Under the pieces are notes generated by a model. It was given only the letters and a program-made list of their open reading frames with translations. It was not told the DNA's origin and did no database searches. Made by a program: the position numbers and the translations under genes. From Burkholderiales bacterium RIFOXYD12_FULL_59_19 (lineage in GTDB: Bacteria; Pseudomonadota; Gammaproteobacteria; Burkholderiales; Burkholderiaceae_C): a stretch of 34,391 nucleotides of DNA. The DNA lies in assembly GCA_001771065.1 (NCBI GenBank), contig MESQ01000081.1, forward strand, positions 1 through 34,391, given 5' to 3'. Below, one piece after another: positions 14,630 through 22,391 of the stretch (positions are counted from its first letter, which is position 1; each line of letters starts with the position of its first letter).

Positions 14630-17028
14630 GCCTCATGGCAATAGTTAACCAAACAGTCGCAAAGGATGCGAATACTCCTTTGAACGAATTCGATCCACGG
14701 TCTGGTTCAGTTGTTGAACGGGCTCTTTTCAACCATCGGCTGTTCATCCTCCTTTTCTGTGCGGTGGTGACGGTTTTTCTTGGCTGGAGCGCCAGCAGTC
14801 TTCACGTCAACGCGAGCTTTGAAAAGATCATCCCCAAGAGCCATCCGTACATCACAAACTATCTCCAAAATCGAGATGAACTTGGCGGTCTTGGCAACGC
14901 CGTGCGCATCGCCGTGGCGACGACGGGTGAGTCCATATATGACCCGAATTATCTGAAAGTACTCCAGCAGTTAAGCGACGAAGTCTTTCTTATCCCGGGC
15001 GTCGATCGGCGCAATATGAAGTCGCTGTGGACTCCGAACACTCGATGGGTCGGCGTCACTGAGGACGGCTTGGAGGGTGGGCCTGTCATTCCCGAGGGAT
15101 ACGACGACTCGATCGGGAGTCTGACTAAGTTACGTTTGAACGTTGAGCGCAGCAACGAAATTGGTCAACTGGTGGGCTTGGATCAACGGTCTTCAATTGT
15201 TTATCTGCCCTTGTTGTCGAAGGACGAGAACGGTGTTTCACTGGACTACGCACGTATTTCTGATGATCTAGAGAAGCTCAGGCATAAGTACCAGAGTAAT
15301 ACCGTGAGCATTTACATTACCGGCTTTGCCAAGGTCATGGGTGACCTGATCGAGGGGATTTGGGAAATATTGGTGTTCTTCACTGCAGCAGTGGGCATCA
15401 CTACGGCGATGCTGTACGCCTACACACGGTGTGTACGCAGTGCAGTGTTAGTTGTTAGCTGTTCGCTGGTCGCCGTGCTTTGGCAATTGGGGTTGATGCC
15501 TTTGTTGGGCTACGAGTTGGATCCATACTCCGTGCTGGTGCCTTTCCTTGTCTTTGCGATTGGTATGAGCCACGGCGCTCAGAAGATGAACGGCATCATG
15601 CAGGACATCGGCCGCGGTGCTGATCGCTTGGTCGCTGCACGCTACACGTTCAGGCGCCTTTTTCTTGCGGGACTTACTGCGCTGCTGTGCGATGCCTTTG
15701 GCTTTGGCGTCCTGATGGTGATCGACATCCAGGCGATCCGAGACCTGGCTTTCATTGCCAGCCTCGGCGTTGCAGTGTTGATCTTCACTAATTTGATCCT
15801 GTTGCCAATACTCTTGAGCTATGTGGGTGTAAGTCCAGCAGCGGCACGCCGCAGCCTAAAGGACGAGTTGGCGGACGAGCGGGGCGTTGCGAGACACCCG
15901 CTTTGGCGGTTACTAGACTTGTTCACCCGGCGACGCTGGGCGACAGGCGTCGTTGCGATTTCGCTGCTCCTTGGTACTGCGGGCTTTGTGGTTGCGCAGC
16001 GCTTGAAGATCGGCGATTTGGATCCCGGTGCGCCTGAGTTGCGCGCCGACAGTCGCTATAACCGTGACAACGCCTACATGACTGCCCACTATGGTGCCAG
16101 CAGTGATGCCTTTACAGTAATGGTCAAGACACCCGATGGCGAGTGCAGTTCATATGACACCTTGAAGCGGCTCGATGCGCTCGAGTGGAGAATGCGTGCA
16201 CTGCCGGGAGTGGAGGATACGAACTCGCTGGCACTGCTGAGCCGACGCGTGCTAGCGGGGCTGAATGAGGGAAGCGCCAAGTGGTATGAGCTAATCAACA
16301 ACCAGGCGATGCTCAACACGATCACTGCCGGTGCGCCCCGGGGGCTCTACAACGACACCTGCAGTCTGTTGACGCTGACGGCCTACCTGAAGGACCACAA
16401 GGCCGACACACTTGGCAGCGTGGTCAACGAGGTGGAGGCCTTCGCGCACGACAACAACTCCGATCGCGCCCAGTTCCTCCTCGCCGCCGGTAATTCCGGC
16501 ATTGAGGCGGCGACGAACATCGTCGTCAGGAAAGCCAACCGCCAGATGCTGTTCTGGGTCTATGGAGCCGTGATCGTGTTGTGTGCCATCACCTTCCGCT
16601 CCTGGCGCGCGGTGCTGTGTGCCGTCCTGCCGCTGATTCTGACCTCGGTGCTGTGTGAGGCGTTGATGGTTACGCTGAACATCGGTGTGAAAGTGGCGAC
16701 CTTGCCCGTGATTGCATTGGGGGTGGGTATCGGGGTCGACTATGCGCTCTACGTCATGAGCATTTTGCTGACAAGTTTGAAAGCTGGAGATAGCCTCTCT
16801 GACGCCTATTATCGGGCGTTGCTCTTCACGGGAAAAGTTGTGCTTTTGACGGGTATCACGCTTGCCTTGAGCGTTGTCATCTGGGTGTTTAGTCCCATCA
16901 AGTTCCAGGCTGACATGGGGTTGCTTCTCGCCTTCATGTTCATCGGCAACATGGCTGGTGCACTCGTTTTGCTGCCCGCTCTGTCGTACTTCCTGCTCAA
17001 GCCACATACCGATAGGAAACAACCATGA
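14626..17028 (+). CDS. MMPL/RND-family transporter
   Basis: A large inner-membrane protein of about 800 residues. GTG at 14626 overlaps the upstream stop, and ATG 14635 is the alternative start. There is one transmembrane helix near residue 40 (FILLFCAVVTVFLGWSASSL), then a periplasmic loop (VNASFEKIIPKSHPYITNY). A first block of five or six helices follows at about 245-400, then a second helix and loop, then a second block at about 640-795. This is the two-fold RND plan. Conserved features include FAIGMSHGAQKMNG and the second-half GVGIGVDYALYVMS. Likely proton-driven movement of hydrophobic molecules, with the DUF1302/DUF1329/YCF48 proteins. It overlaps the next gene by ATGA. Confidence 0.87.
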   Translation: MSLMAIVNQTVAKDANTPLNEFDPRSGSVVERALFNHRLFILLFCAVVTVFLGWSASSLHVNASFEKIIPKSHPYITNYLQNRDELGGLGNAVRIAVATTGESIYDPNYLKVLQQLSDEVFLIPGVDRRNMKSLWTPNTRWVGVTEDGLEGGPVIPEGYDDSIGSLTKLRLNVERSNEIGQLVGLDQRSSIVYLPLLSKDENGVSLDYARISDDLEKLRHKYQSNTVSIYITGFAKVMGDLIEGIWEILVFFTAAVGITTAMLYAYTRCVRSAVLVVSCSLVAVLWQLGLMPLLGYELDPYSVLVPFLVFAIGMSHGAQKMNGIMQDIGRGADRLVAARYTFRRLFLAGLTALLCDAFGFGVLMVIDIQAIRDLAFIASLGVAVLIFTNLILLPILLSYVGVSPAAARRSLKDELADERGVARHPLWRLLDLFTRRRWATGVVAISLLLGTAGFVVAQRLKIGDLDPGAPELRADSRYNRDNAYMTAHYGASSDAFTVMVKTPDGECSSYDTLKRLDALEWRMRALPGVEDTNSLALLSRRVLAGLNEGSAKWYELINNQAMLNTITAGAPRGLYNDTCSLLTLTAYLKDHKADTLGSVVNEVEAFAHDNNSDRAQFLLAAGNSGIEAATNIVVRKANRQMLFWVYGAVIVLCAITFRSWRAVLCAVLPLILTSVLCEALMVTLNIGVKVATLPVIALGVGIGVDYALYVMSILLTSLKAGDSLSDAYYRALLFTGKVVLLTGITLALSVVIWVFSPIKFQADMGLLLAFMFIGNMAGALVLLPALSYFLLKPHTDRKQP

Positions 17029-18104
17029 TACAGAAGCGACTACTCCAATTCTTCGGCACCACCACCACGGTTGGGCGGATCATCATGAAGGTAAGTTGTG
17101 GTTTACGCCAGCCATTTCGTACCTTGGCCCACTTGATGGCGACCGCAGCATGCGCGAGCGCACTGGCGCAGCCAGCCGAGGTACCTGCGACCAAGGAGGG
17201 GACACGCATCTTCACGCTTGGCACGCAGGGTGGTCCGAACCCTTCGCGCAAGCGCGCTCAACCTGCCAATGCTGTGGTAGTGGGCGGTAACATTTACCTC
17301 GTCGATGCAGGGAATGGCGTGGTACAGCAGATGGTCAAGGCTGGACTGGACTATCGTCGTGTTAACCAGATTTTCATTACGCACAACCACGACGATCACA
17401 ACGCCGACTGGGGTACTCTGATGGGCCTTCAGTGGTCAACTGGGCGGCGAATGGCGGTCCATGTTTTCGGTCCGAATGGAACCGAGTCAATGCTAAAAGG
17501 ATTTTTGCAGTATTTCGAACCGAATGCGCGCATTCGACGCGCTGATGCCAGGGTCCCTGATGCGCCGCAAGACCTGTTTCGAGCCCATGACATTCGTGAC
17601 GGCGGCCTTGTCTATCAGGATGAGCATGTCAAGGTGACGGCCATGGAGGTATGCCATTTCCACTTTGACAAGGCATCACCTCCGGAAGGTGGGCCGCACA
17701 AGTCATTCGCGTACCGCTTCCAGACAGCGGACAGGGTTGTTGTCTTCAGTGGCGACACGGGCAAGTGCGCTAGCCTAGTCGACTTTGCTCGTGACGCAGA
17801 TATTCTGATCCACGAGGTCGTGGTCCTGCCATTGATTGAAGATAGCCTGCGTAAGTATTTCTCATCCCAGCCGGGGAAGGCTCCCCCTCCGGGCCTTGTC
17901 GCTGATCTGATGCGCCACATGGCAGAAGACCATACTACACCTGAGGACGTCGGCAAGCTGGCTACAGCCGCGCGGATCAAGAAAGTGGTTCTTTCGCACT
18001 TTGTTCCTGGCCGCGACAGCGACCCGGACGAAGCCTATGTCGATGGGGTCAAGAAGTACTACACAGGCCCGATTGTTGCTGCGCGGGACTTAATGGAATT
18101 TTGA
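17025..18104 (+). CDS. Metallo-beta-lactamase-fold hydrolase, probably exported
   Basis: A 359-residue protein. The start at 17025 overlaps the MMPL stop (ATGA). An alternative ATG at 17085 would give a tidy signal peptide (MKVSCGLRQPFRTLAHLMAT, then AACASALA) with cleavage before QPAEV. The MBL core is intact: THNHDDHNAD (H120, H122, D124, H125), a later CHFHFD, FSGDTGKC and a final LSHFVPG, enough for two metals. Sequence flavour is that of ribonuclease Z/arylsulfatase-like MBL proteins. The substrate is unknown; an ester, lactone or sulfate ester of the pathway is possible. Coupling to the transporter suggests periplasmic processing of something carried in or out. Confidence 0.83.
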   Translation: MIQKRLLQFFGTTTTVGRIIMKVSCGLRQPFRTLAHLMATAACASALAQPAEVPATKEGTRIFTLGTQGGPNPSRKRAQPANAVVVGGNIYLVDAGNGVVQQMVKAGLDYRRVNQIFITHNHDDHNADWGTLMGLQWSTGRRMAVHVFGPNGTESMLKGFLQYFEPNARIRRADARVPDAPQDLFRAHDIRDGGLVYQDEHVKVTAMEVCHFHFDKASPPEGGPHKSFAYRFQTADRVVVFSGDTGKCASLVDFARDADILIHEVVVLPLIEDSLRKYFSSQPGKAPPPGLVADLMRHMAEDHTTPEDVGKLATAARIKKVVLSHFVPGRDSDPDEAYVDGVKKYYTGPIVAARDLMEF

Positions 18105-18156
18105 TGCGCGCGATTGCCAGCCACTGCTGGCGCGTTCCTGGCAATATCTGCGCGCA
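18105..18156 (+). terminator. Strong GC-rich hairpin directly after the MBL gene
   Basis: TGCGCGC (18105-18111) pairs with GCGCGCA (18150-18156), and ATTGCCAG (18113-18120) with CTGGCAAT (18138-18145). The inner GCCAGC-CACT-GCTGGC dyad can form an alternative stem. No T-run follows, so it may be Rho-assisted or a processing/stability element that lowers expression of the downstream aldehyde dehydrogenase. Confidence 0.45.
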
Positions 18157-18206
18157 CTGGCTGAAACCTCACCCCCCTTTACAGTGCCTAACCGTTACAG
18201 ACTCAA

Positions 18207-19679
18207 ATGAACAACAAGTTGCAATCCACCGATCCTCGTCTTCCAGCCTGTCGAGACCTCTTCTACGGTGGCCATTGGCACCGGCCACATGGAGGCTATG
18301 GCCGCACTGTCGACCCGGCTACGCAGAATGATCTCGGCCCGGTGGCCGATGCCGATGCCGTGGATGTCGATGCTGCAGTGCGCGCCGCGCACACCGCTTT
18401 CCAATCCTGGCGCAGGGTGGCACCGTCTGAGCGTTCACGCATGCTGCGCACGCTTGCCGACCGTTTACGTACGGACGCTCACATATTCGGTTGGCTCGAC
18501 GCGCTGAACTGCGGCAATCCTGTAAGGGAGATGGCGCGTGACGCACATGCTGCAGCTGCGCAAATTGACTATTTTGCTGGCTTGGTGCGAGAGCTAAAAG
18601 GGGAGACCTTGCCTGTCGGCGACGGGGCACTCAACTACTCGATGCGCGAGCCCTATGGGGTGGTGGCTCGCATTGTCGCCTACAACCATCCACTGATGTT
18701 TTTGGCCGGCAAGTTGGCCCCGGCGATCGCTGCCGGTAACACTGTGGTTCTGAAGCCGCCGGTACAGGCGCCGCTGTCGGGATATAGGCTCGCTGAGATC
18801 GTGGCTGAGATCTTCCCGCCCGGCGTTGTCAATATCGTCAGTGGCGATCGAGCTTGCGGAGAAGCGCTGGTGGCTCATCCGCTGGTGCGAAAGGTGGCGT
18901 TGATCGGCTCCACGGCTACTGGTGTTGCAATCCTCAAGTCGGCAGCCGATAAGGTAATGCCGGCATCGCTCGAACTGGGCGGCAAGAACCCGTTGATCAT
19001 CTGCCCCGACGCCGACCTTGAGCAAGCGATCGCCGGCGCGGTCAACGGCATGAACTTCACCTGGGCGGGCCAAAGCTGTGGCTCGACGTCGCGCTGCTTC
19101 GTCCACCGCTCTATCTACGATAAGGTGCTTGATGGAATGCGATCGCTCATCGCGACCCAGCATCGCTGTGGCCTGCCCACCGACCCATTGACGACGATGG
19201 GCTGTCTGGTCTCGAAGGCTCAATTCGACAAAGTAATGGGCTTCATCAACGACGCGCACGCAGAGGGCGCGCGTCTGGTGTGCGGCGGAAAGCGCGCGGC
19301 AGACCCAGCGCTGGCGAACGGCTGGTTCGTCGAGCCCACCGTGTTTGCTGATGTTTCGCCGACGATGCGCTTGTTCAGAGAAGAGGTGTTCGGTCCGGTG
19401 CTTGCCGTCGTACCTTGGAATGATGAAGAAAGCTTGCTCAAGCAGGTCAATGGGCTCGACTATGGCCTCACGGCGTCGATTTGGACACGCGATCTTGCGC
19501 GCGCGCACCGCCTGGCGGCCCGCGTCGAGTCGGGCTACGTCTGGATCAACCACGCCAGTTCGCACTTCGTCGGTGCCGAGTTTGGCGGTTACAAAACATC
19601 TGGCCTTGGCCGAGAGGAAGGACTGTCGGAGCTGTTGGCGTGGACGCAGACCAAAAACATATATGCCGCGCTCGATTGA
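18207..19679 (+). CDS. NAD(P)-dependent aldehyde dehydrogenase
   Basis: A 490-residue member of the aldehyde dehydrogenase superfamily, normal length. Catalytic set: N160 in AYNHP, K183 in VVLKPP, E256 in LELGGKNP and the nucleophile C291 in GQSCGSTSR. The NAD-binding segment is GSTATG. The late EEVFGPVLAVVPW and GLTASIWTRDLARAHRLAARVESGYVWIN motifs are also complete. PPVQAP replaces the more usual PS-Q-P next to Lys183. It probably oxidises the aromatic aldehyde released by the hydratase-aldolase (2-carboxybenzaldehyde- or salicylaldehyde-type), based on context only. It is downstream of the MBL gene by 102 bp with a hairpin between, and is the last forward gene. Confidence 0.88.
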   Translation: MNNKLQSTDPRLPACRDLFYGGHWHRPHGGYGRTVDPATQNDLGPVADADAVDVDAAVRAAHTAFQSWRRVAPSERSRMLRTLADRLRTDAHIFGWLDALNCGNPVREMARDAHAAAAQIDYFAGLVRELKGETLPVGDGALNYSMREPYGVVARIVAYNHPLMFLAGKLAPAIAAGNTVVLKPPVQAPLSGYRLAEIVAEIFPPGVVNIVSGDRACGEALVAHPLVRKVALIGSTATGVAILKSAADKVMPASLELGGKNPLIICPDADLEQAIAGAVNGMNFTWAGQSCGSTSRCFVHRSIYDKVLDGMRSLIATQHRCGLPTDPLTTMGCLVSKAQFDKVMGFINDAHAEGARLVCGGKRAADPALANGWFVEPTVFADVSPTMRLFREEVFGPVLAVVPWNDEESLLKQVNGLDYGLTASIWTRDLARAHRLAARVESGYVWINHASSHFVGAEFGGYKTSGLGREEGLSELLAWTQTKNIYAALD

Positions 19680-19743
19680 AAACATGATGTAACTTTGTTG
19701 CTGCCGACGTGAGCTTGATCAGGAGTACCGAAGTTGACTGACT

Positions 19744-19959
19744 ATGTGCCATGGGTCTACAGGCCGCCACTTCGGCATCACCGAAAGGCGCTTCGTGGCG
19801 TTGGCAATTACCTCCAGCGAGATGTTCCAGGGTGTGGCGATGGTGAACTTCAATCGCCCGAATTCACCGGCCAACGCCCTGGATTTCCCGGGTCGACGTT
19901 TCTCTGTGGGGCCCAAATACCTGACCCACCCGGAACCTACCTCATGCGAGTTATTTTAA
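19744..19959 (+). pseudogene. Possible enoyl-CoA-hydratase-type N-terminal fragment
   Basis: A 71-codon frame in which residues 31-46 (VAMVNFNRPNSPANAL) resemble the opening strand of crotonase-fold proteins (V-VVTLNRP--NAL). The rest (PGRRFSVGPKYLTHP...) shows no homology I can see, and the conserved oxyanion and catalytic regions are missing. If real it is a short remnant left between the two convergent gene blocks. Confidence 0.25.
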
Positions 19960-20027
19960 TCGGCGTCGACATAGGGATGTTCCCGCCCAGGTCGCTGGCG
20001 GTATTTTGCGCTGCCGGGGTTTTGGCG

Positions 20028-20489
20028 CTATGTTTCAATAGGAATGGATGAGGGTAGCATGCTACGCTTGATCACGACCGGCGCTCCGCCAGTGTCCAGT
20101 TTCACCATCCATTGGGCCAGCGCCGAGTCTAGATAGTCGGCATGGCCCGGAAACCAGTCGGCTAGCGCTTTGGCGAGAGAGCGGCCTACGGAGAAATCAC
20201 CCTGTTCGACGAGTAGGATCACCTCGCTCACGGATTTCTGCACTGCTAGGTGTTCATCGTCATGACATTGCATCGCCGGGAAATTTGTGCTCTTCATCCA
20301 TTTGAGTTCCTGCGAGAAATGGTCATCGGCATGGCGCTCAAACGTCTTCAGATGCGCAAGCAGATCGGCATCCGGGCAGGTCAGCATCGTGTGCACAATA
20401 CCCACGAACTCCTGATGCACAGCATCCATCGGACCAAACCCGAGCAGGAACGAGTCTGACCAAGACAATTCGTCAAATAACTCCATCAC
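20028..20489 (-). CDS. Bacteriohemerythrin
   Basis: A 153-residue single-domain hemerythrin with the full di-iron ligand pattern: H25 in VHQEF, H57-x3-E61 in HFSQE, H76-x3-H80 in HDDEH, and H116-x4-D121 in HADYLD. Bacteriohemerythrins bind O2 reversibly and serve in oxygen delivery, sensing or buffering in the cytoplasm. It is the last gene of the minus-strand operon containing the Rieske oxygenase and lies near the UspA-hemerythrin fusion, so oxygen supply or sensing for the oxygenase is a plausible but unproven role. The 3' end contains a perfect palindrome GTAGCATGCTAC (20054-20065) within its last codons. Confidence 0.88.
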   Translation of the reverse strand: MMELFDELSWSDSFLLGFGPMDAVHQEFVGIVHTMLTCPDADLLAHLKTFERHADDHFSQELKWMKSTNFPAMQCHDDEHLAVQKSVSEVILLVEQGDFSVGRSLAKALADWFPGHADYLDSALAQWMVKLDTGGAPVVIKRSMLPSSIPIET

Positions 20490-20511
20490 ATACCTCTCTG
20501 TAACTGTTTTA

Positions 20512-20625
20512 CTAAACCTGCGGCCGGTAAAGCGGTTTGTGCACCACCATCACCCCATATTCATCAGCCATATCCATGACTCTGGGAAATTCATCGACGT
20601 TTGGGAACTCCAATGACAAGAGTAG
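20512..20625 (-). pseudogene. Short C-terminal gene fragment upstream of hemerythrin
   Basis: A 37-codon open frame ending LEFPNVDEFPRVMDMADEYG, then VMVVHKPLYRPQV, before TAG. It is protein-like, but its only upstream starts are TTG codons without a ribosome site. It looks like the C-terminal end of a lost gene between the UspA-hemerythrin fusion and the hemerythrin. No family was recognised. Confidence 0.3.
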
Positions 20626-20698
20626 TTAATATTGAATTATTTGTTAATAGTAGAAGTTCCAATTCCGACCGTCGCGCTTGACATCGTCGAGCACCGAG

Positions 20699-21769
20699 TC
20701 AGCGGCCGGACCCAACGGACCGGGGGCCATCGTTTCCTGCTGCGCTCGCCACTGCCAGGGTAGCAATACGCGCGAAGATCCTGCGGAATTCTCCGGTCGG
20801 AATGTCACCGAAATTTGGATCATGATTGTCGGCAAAGGCATCCGCCACGTCCTGCCAGTCTAGTTCGCTCAGGTGCTGTGCTGCCATCGGCAAGATCACC
20901 CGCTCCTCGAACCCGATGTGCTCCCAGACGGCTTTGAATAGGGCCTGAACGAATGGCACAAGCGCATCGGGCGCGCCCTCTGACCCGGCACGCACTGCCG
21001 CAAGCGCCTGGTCCACAGCTGCCACCAGCTGAGCCTCTTGCACATGTTGGGCCTCGAGCTCGACCAGAATTTCGTGGCAGGCCGGAACGCGCTCGCGCAG
21101 CCTAGGGTGCAGGTACTCCTCCTCTTTCGGGTGATGCAAGCGCTGCGGAAACTCTCGCAGGTAAAAGAGCATGGCCTCCAGCGTGATCAGATCGGACTCC
21201 TTCATCAGGGAATCATCGCCTTGCGCTGAAACGATCTGGTTCATCGATTGCACCACTACAGCCAACGAACGGTGTTCATCCTGTATCACCCCGAGAGCGC
21301 GCTCGCTGTTGCGCAAAGGTTCGTTGGCCTCGACCCGCGTGACCAGCAGGGCCACCGGTGCCTGTTTCAGCACGTGTTCCGTCTGCGAACCATGCAGCCA
21401 AACCGACACGCCTTTCGCCCCGCGTGATGCCATCACGATCAGGTCGCAGTTCATATCACGGGCCATCTGAACGATCGCCTCCGCGGGCCGATCCGAGGTT
21501 CGCGCCACGCCGTCGCATTCGACGCCCGCGTGGCGGGCACTGACCAAGGCCTTGGTCAGTACCGAGTCGGTCTCGCCGCGCGCGACGGCAGCGAACTGCC
21601 CGGGCCGGATCGATCGCAACAGAGCACCCTCGCCGGTAGCACCTAGGTCTGCCGTGGCGTGGAAAAAAGTCAGCCGGGCATTCAGGATGCTCGCGAGGCG
21701 AACGGCGACCATCATGTTCGCCGCCGACAGGGGGCTTTGGTCCACGGGAACTAGCAAGTGTCGGTACAT
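20699..21769 (-). CDS. UspA - hemerythrin/HHE domain fusion protein
   Basis: A 356-residue two-domain protein. Residues 1 to about 147 are a universal stress protein domain: MYRHLLVPVDQSPLSAANMM, then CDLIVMASRGAKGVSVWLHGSQTEHVLKQAPVALLVTR, with the G-2x-G-9x-G(S/T)-type nucleotide loop. Residues about 165-330 are an HHE cation-binding/hemerythrin-like domain: VIQDEHRSLAVVV, LHHPKEEEYLHPRLRE, LEAQHVQEAQLV and WEHIGFEERVILPMA. His and Glu residues are placed for a di-iron site. It is cytoplasmic and probably a stress/redox or oxygen sensor. It lies 41 bp downstream of the Rieske beta subunit in the same orientation and is likely in the same operon. Confidence 0.85.
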   Translation of the reverse strand: MYRHLLVPVDQSPLSAANMMVAVRLASILNARLTFFHATADLGATGEGALLRSIRPGQFAAVARGETDSVLTKALVSARHAGVECDGVARTSDRPAEAIVQMARDMNCDLIVMASRGAKGVSVWLHGSQTEHVLKQAPVALLVTRVEANEPLRNSERALGVIQDEHRSLAVVVQSMNQIVSAQGDDSLMKESDLITLEAMLFYLREFPQRLHHPKEEEYLHPRLRERVPACHEILVELEAQHVQEAQLVAAVDQALAAVRAGSEGAPDALVPFVQALFKAVWEHIGFEERVILPMAAQHLSELDWQDVADAFADNHDPNFGDIPTGEFRRIFARIATLAVASAAGNDGPRSVGSGR

Positions 21770-21810
21770 ACAGATTATCCGTTTGCGGTCATTTCTATGC
21801 TGTCACACGC

Positions 21811-22380
21811 TCAGATCATGAATCCAAGATTGGGCTGTCCCAGAACTGCCTGGTCAACTAGGATGTCGCGCTGGGCGATCAACCAGCCAGTACCACTCCT
21901 ACGCATGATGTCGTCGCGCCGCGCAGAAAAGGTGGTGAAATTATGCTGGTTGCCGCTGTTGCGCTGCAACTGCAGATAGCTTTGCACCAGATACTCTTCG
22001 GGGACCTTCGTCTCATGCACACGCACATTAGTGATCATGCGGCGAATACGCGACGGTGGATCATCAGCCCAAGCGCTGTCGCCCAGATAGCGAAGAGCCT
22101 TGAAGGTCAGAGCTGCCTTGTCGTCGTACAGCCAACACAACTGTGATCTCCCGTCGCCTCGCTTGCGGTTCACCGTTTGGCGAACCGGCATGGAAATCAT
22201 GACATCTTCAGCTAGCAGACCCACCCACTGCTTGTACAGAGCGCTGTCCAGTAGATGAGCCTCTTCGATTAGGAAGTGCATCAGTTCATTGTAGACCGGC
22301 TCGCCATGGCGAATCTGTTTACCGGTAGCGGTTTGCGCAGCGGCGGTTGCCGGCGTCTTGAGTGTTTCAGTTTGTTCCAT
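21811..22380 (-). CDS. Aromatic-ring-hydroxylating dioxygenase, beta subunit
   Basis: A 189-residue NTF2-fold protein typical of Rieske oxygenase small subunits. It shows EPVYNELMHFLIEEAHLLDSALYKQWVGLLAEDVMISMPVR near the N-terminus, the middle DDKAALTFKALRY and DPPSRIRRMITNVRVHE region, and the C-terminal FTTFSARRDDIMRRSGTGWLIAQRDILVDQAVLG. It assembles with alpha as a multimeric oxygenase and is mainly structural. It begins 11 bp after the alpha stop, so the two are cotranscribed and probably translated at equal levels. Confidence 0.9.
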   Translation of the reverse strand: MEQTETLKTPATAAAQTATGKQIRHGEPVYNELMHFLIEEAHLLDSALYKQWVGLLAEDVMISMPVRQTVNRKRGDGRSQLCWLYDDKAALTFKALRYLGDSAWADDPPSRIRRMITNVRVHETKVPEEYLVQSYLQLQRNSGNQHNFTTFSARRDDIMRRSGTGWLIAQRDILVDQAVLGQPNLGFMI

Positions 22381-22391
22381 CTTATGTTTCC

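Noticed and set aside
16291..17022. Minus-strand 243-codon frame inside the MMPL gene
   Set aside because: Its translation is His/Gln/Arg-rich, typical antisense of a membrane-protein gene; the plus strand encodes conserved RND motifs.
20054..20065. Perfect palindrome GTAGCATGCTAC as an operator
   Set aside because: It lies within the last codons of the hemerythrin gene with no promoter next to it; most likely coincidental.
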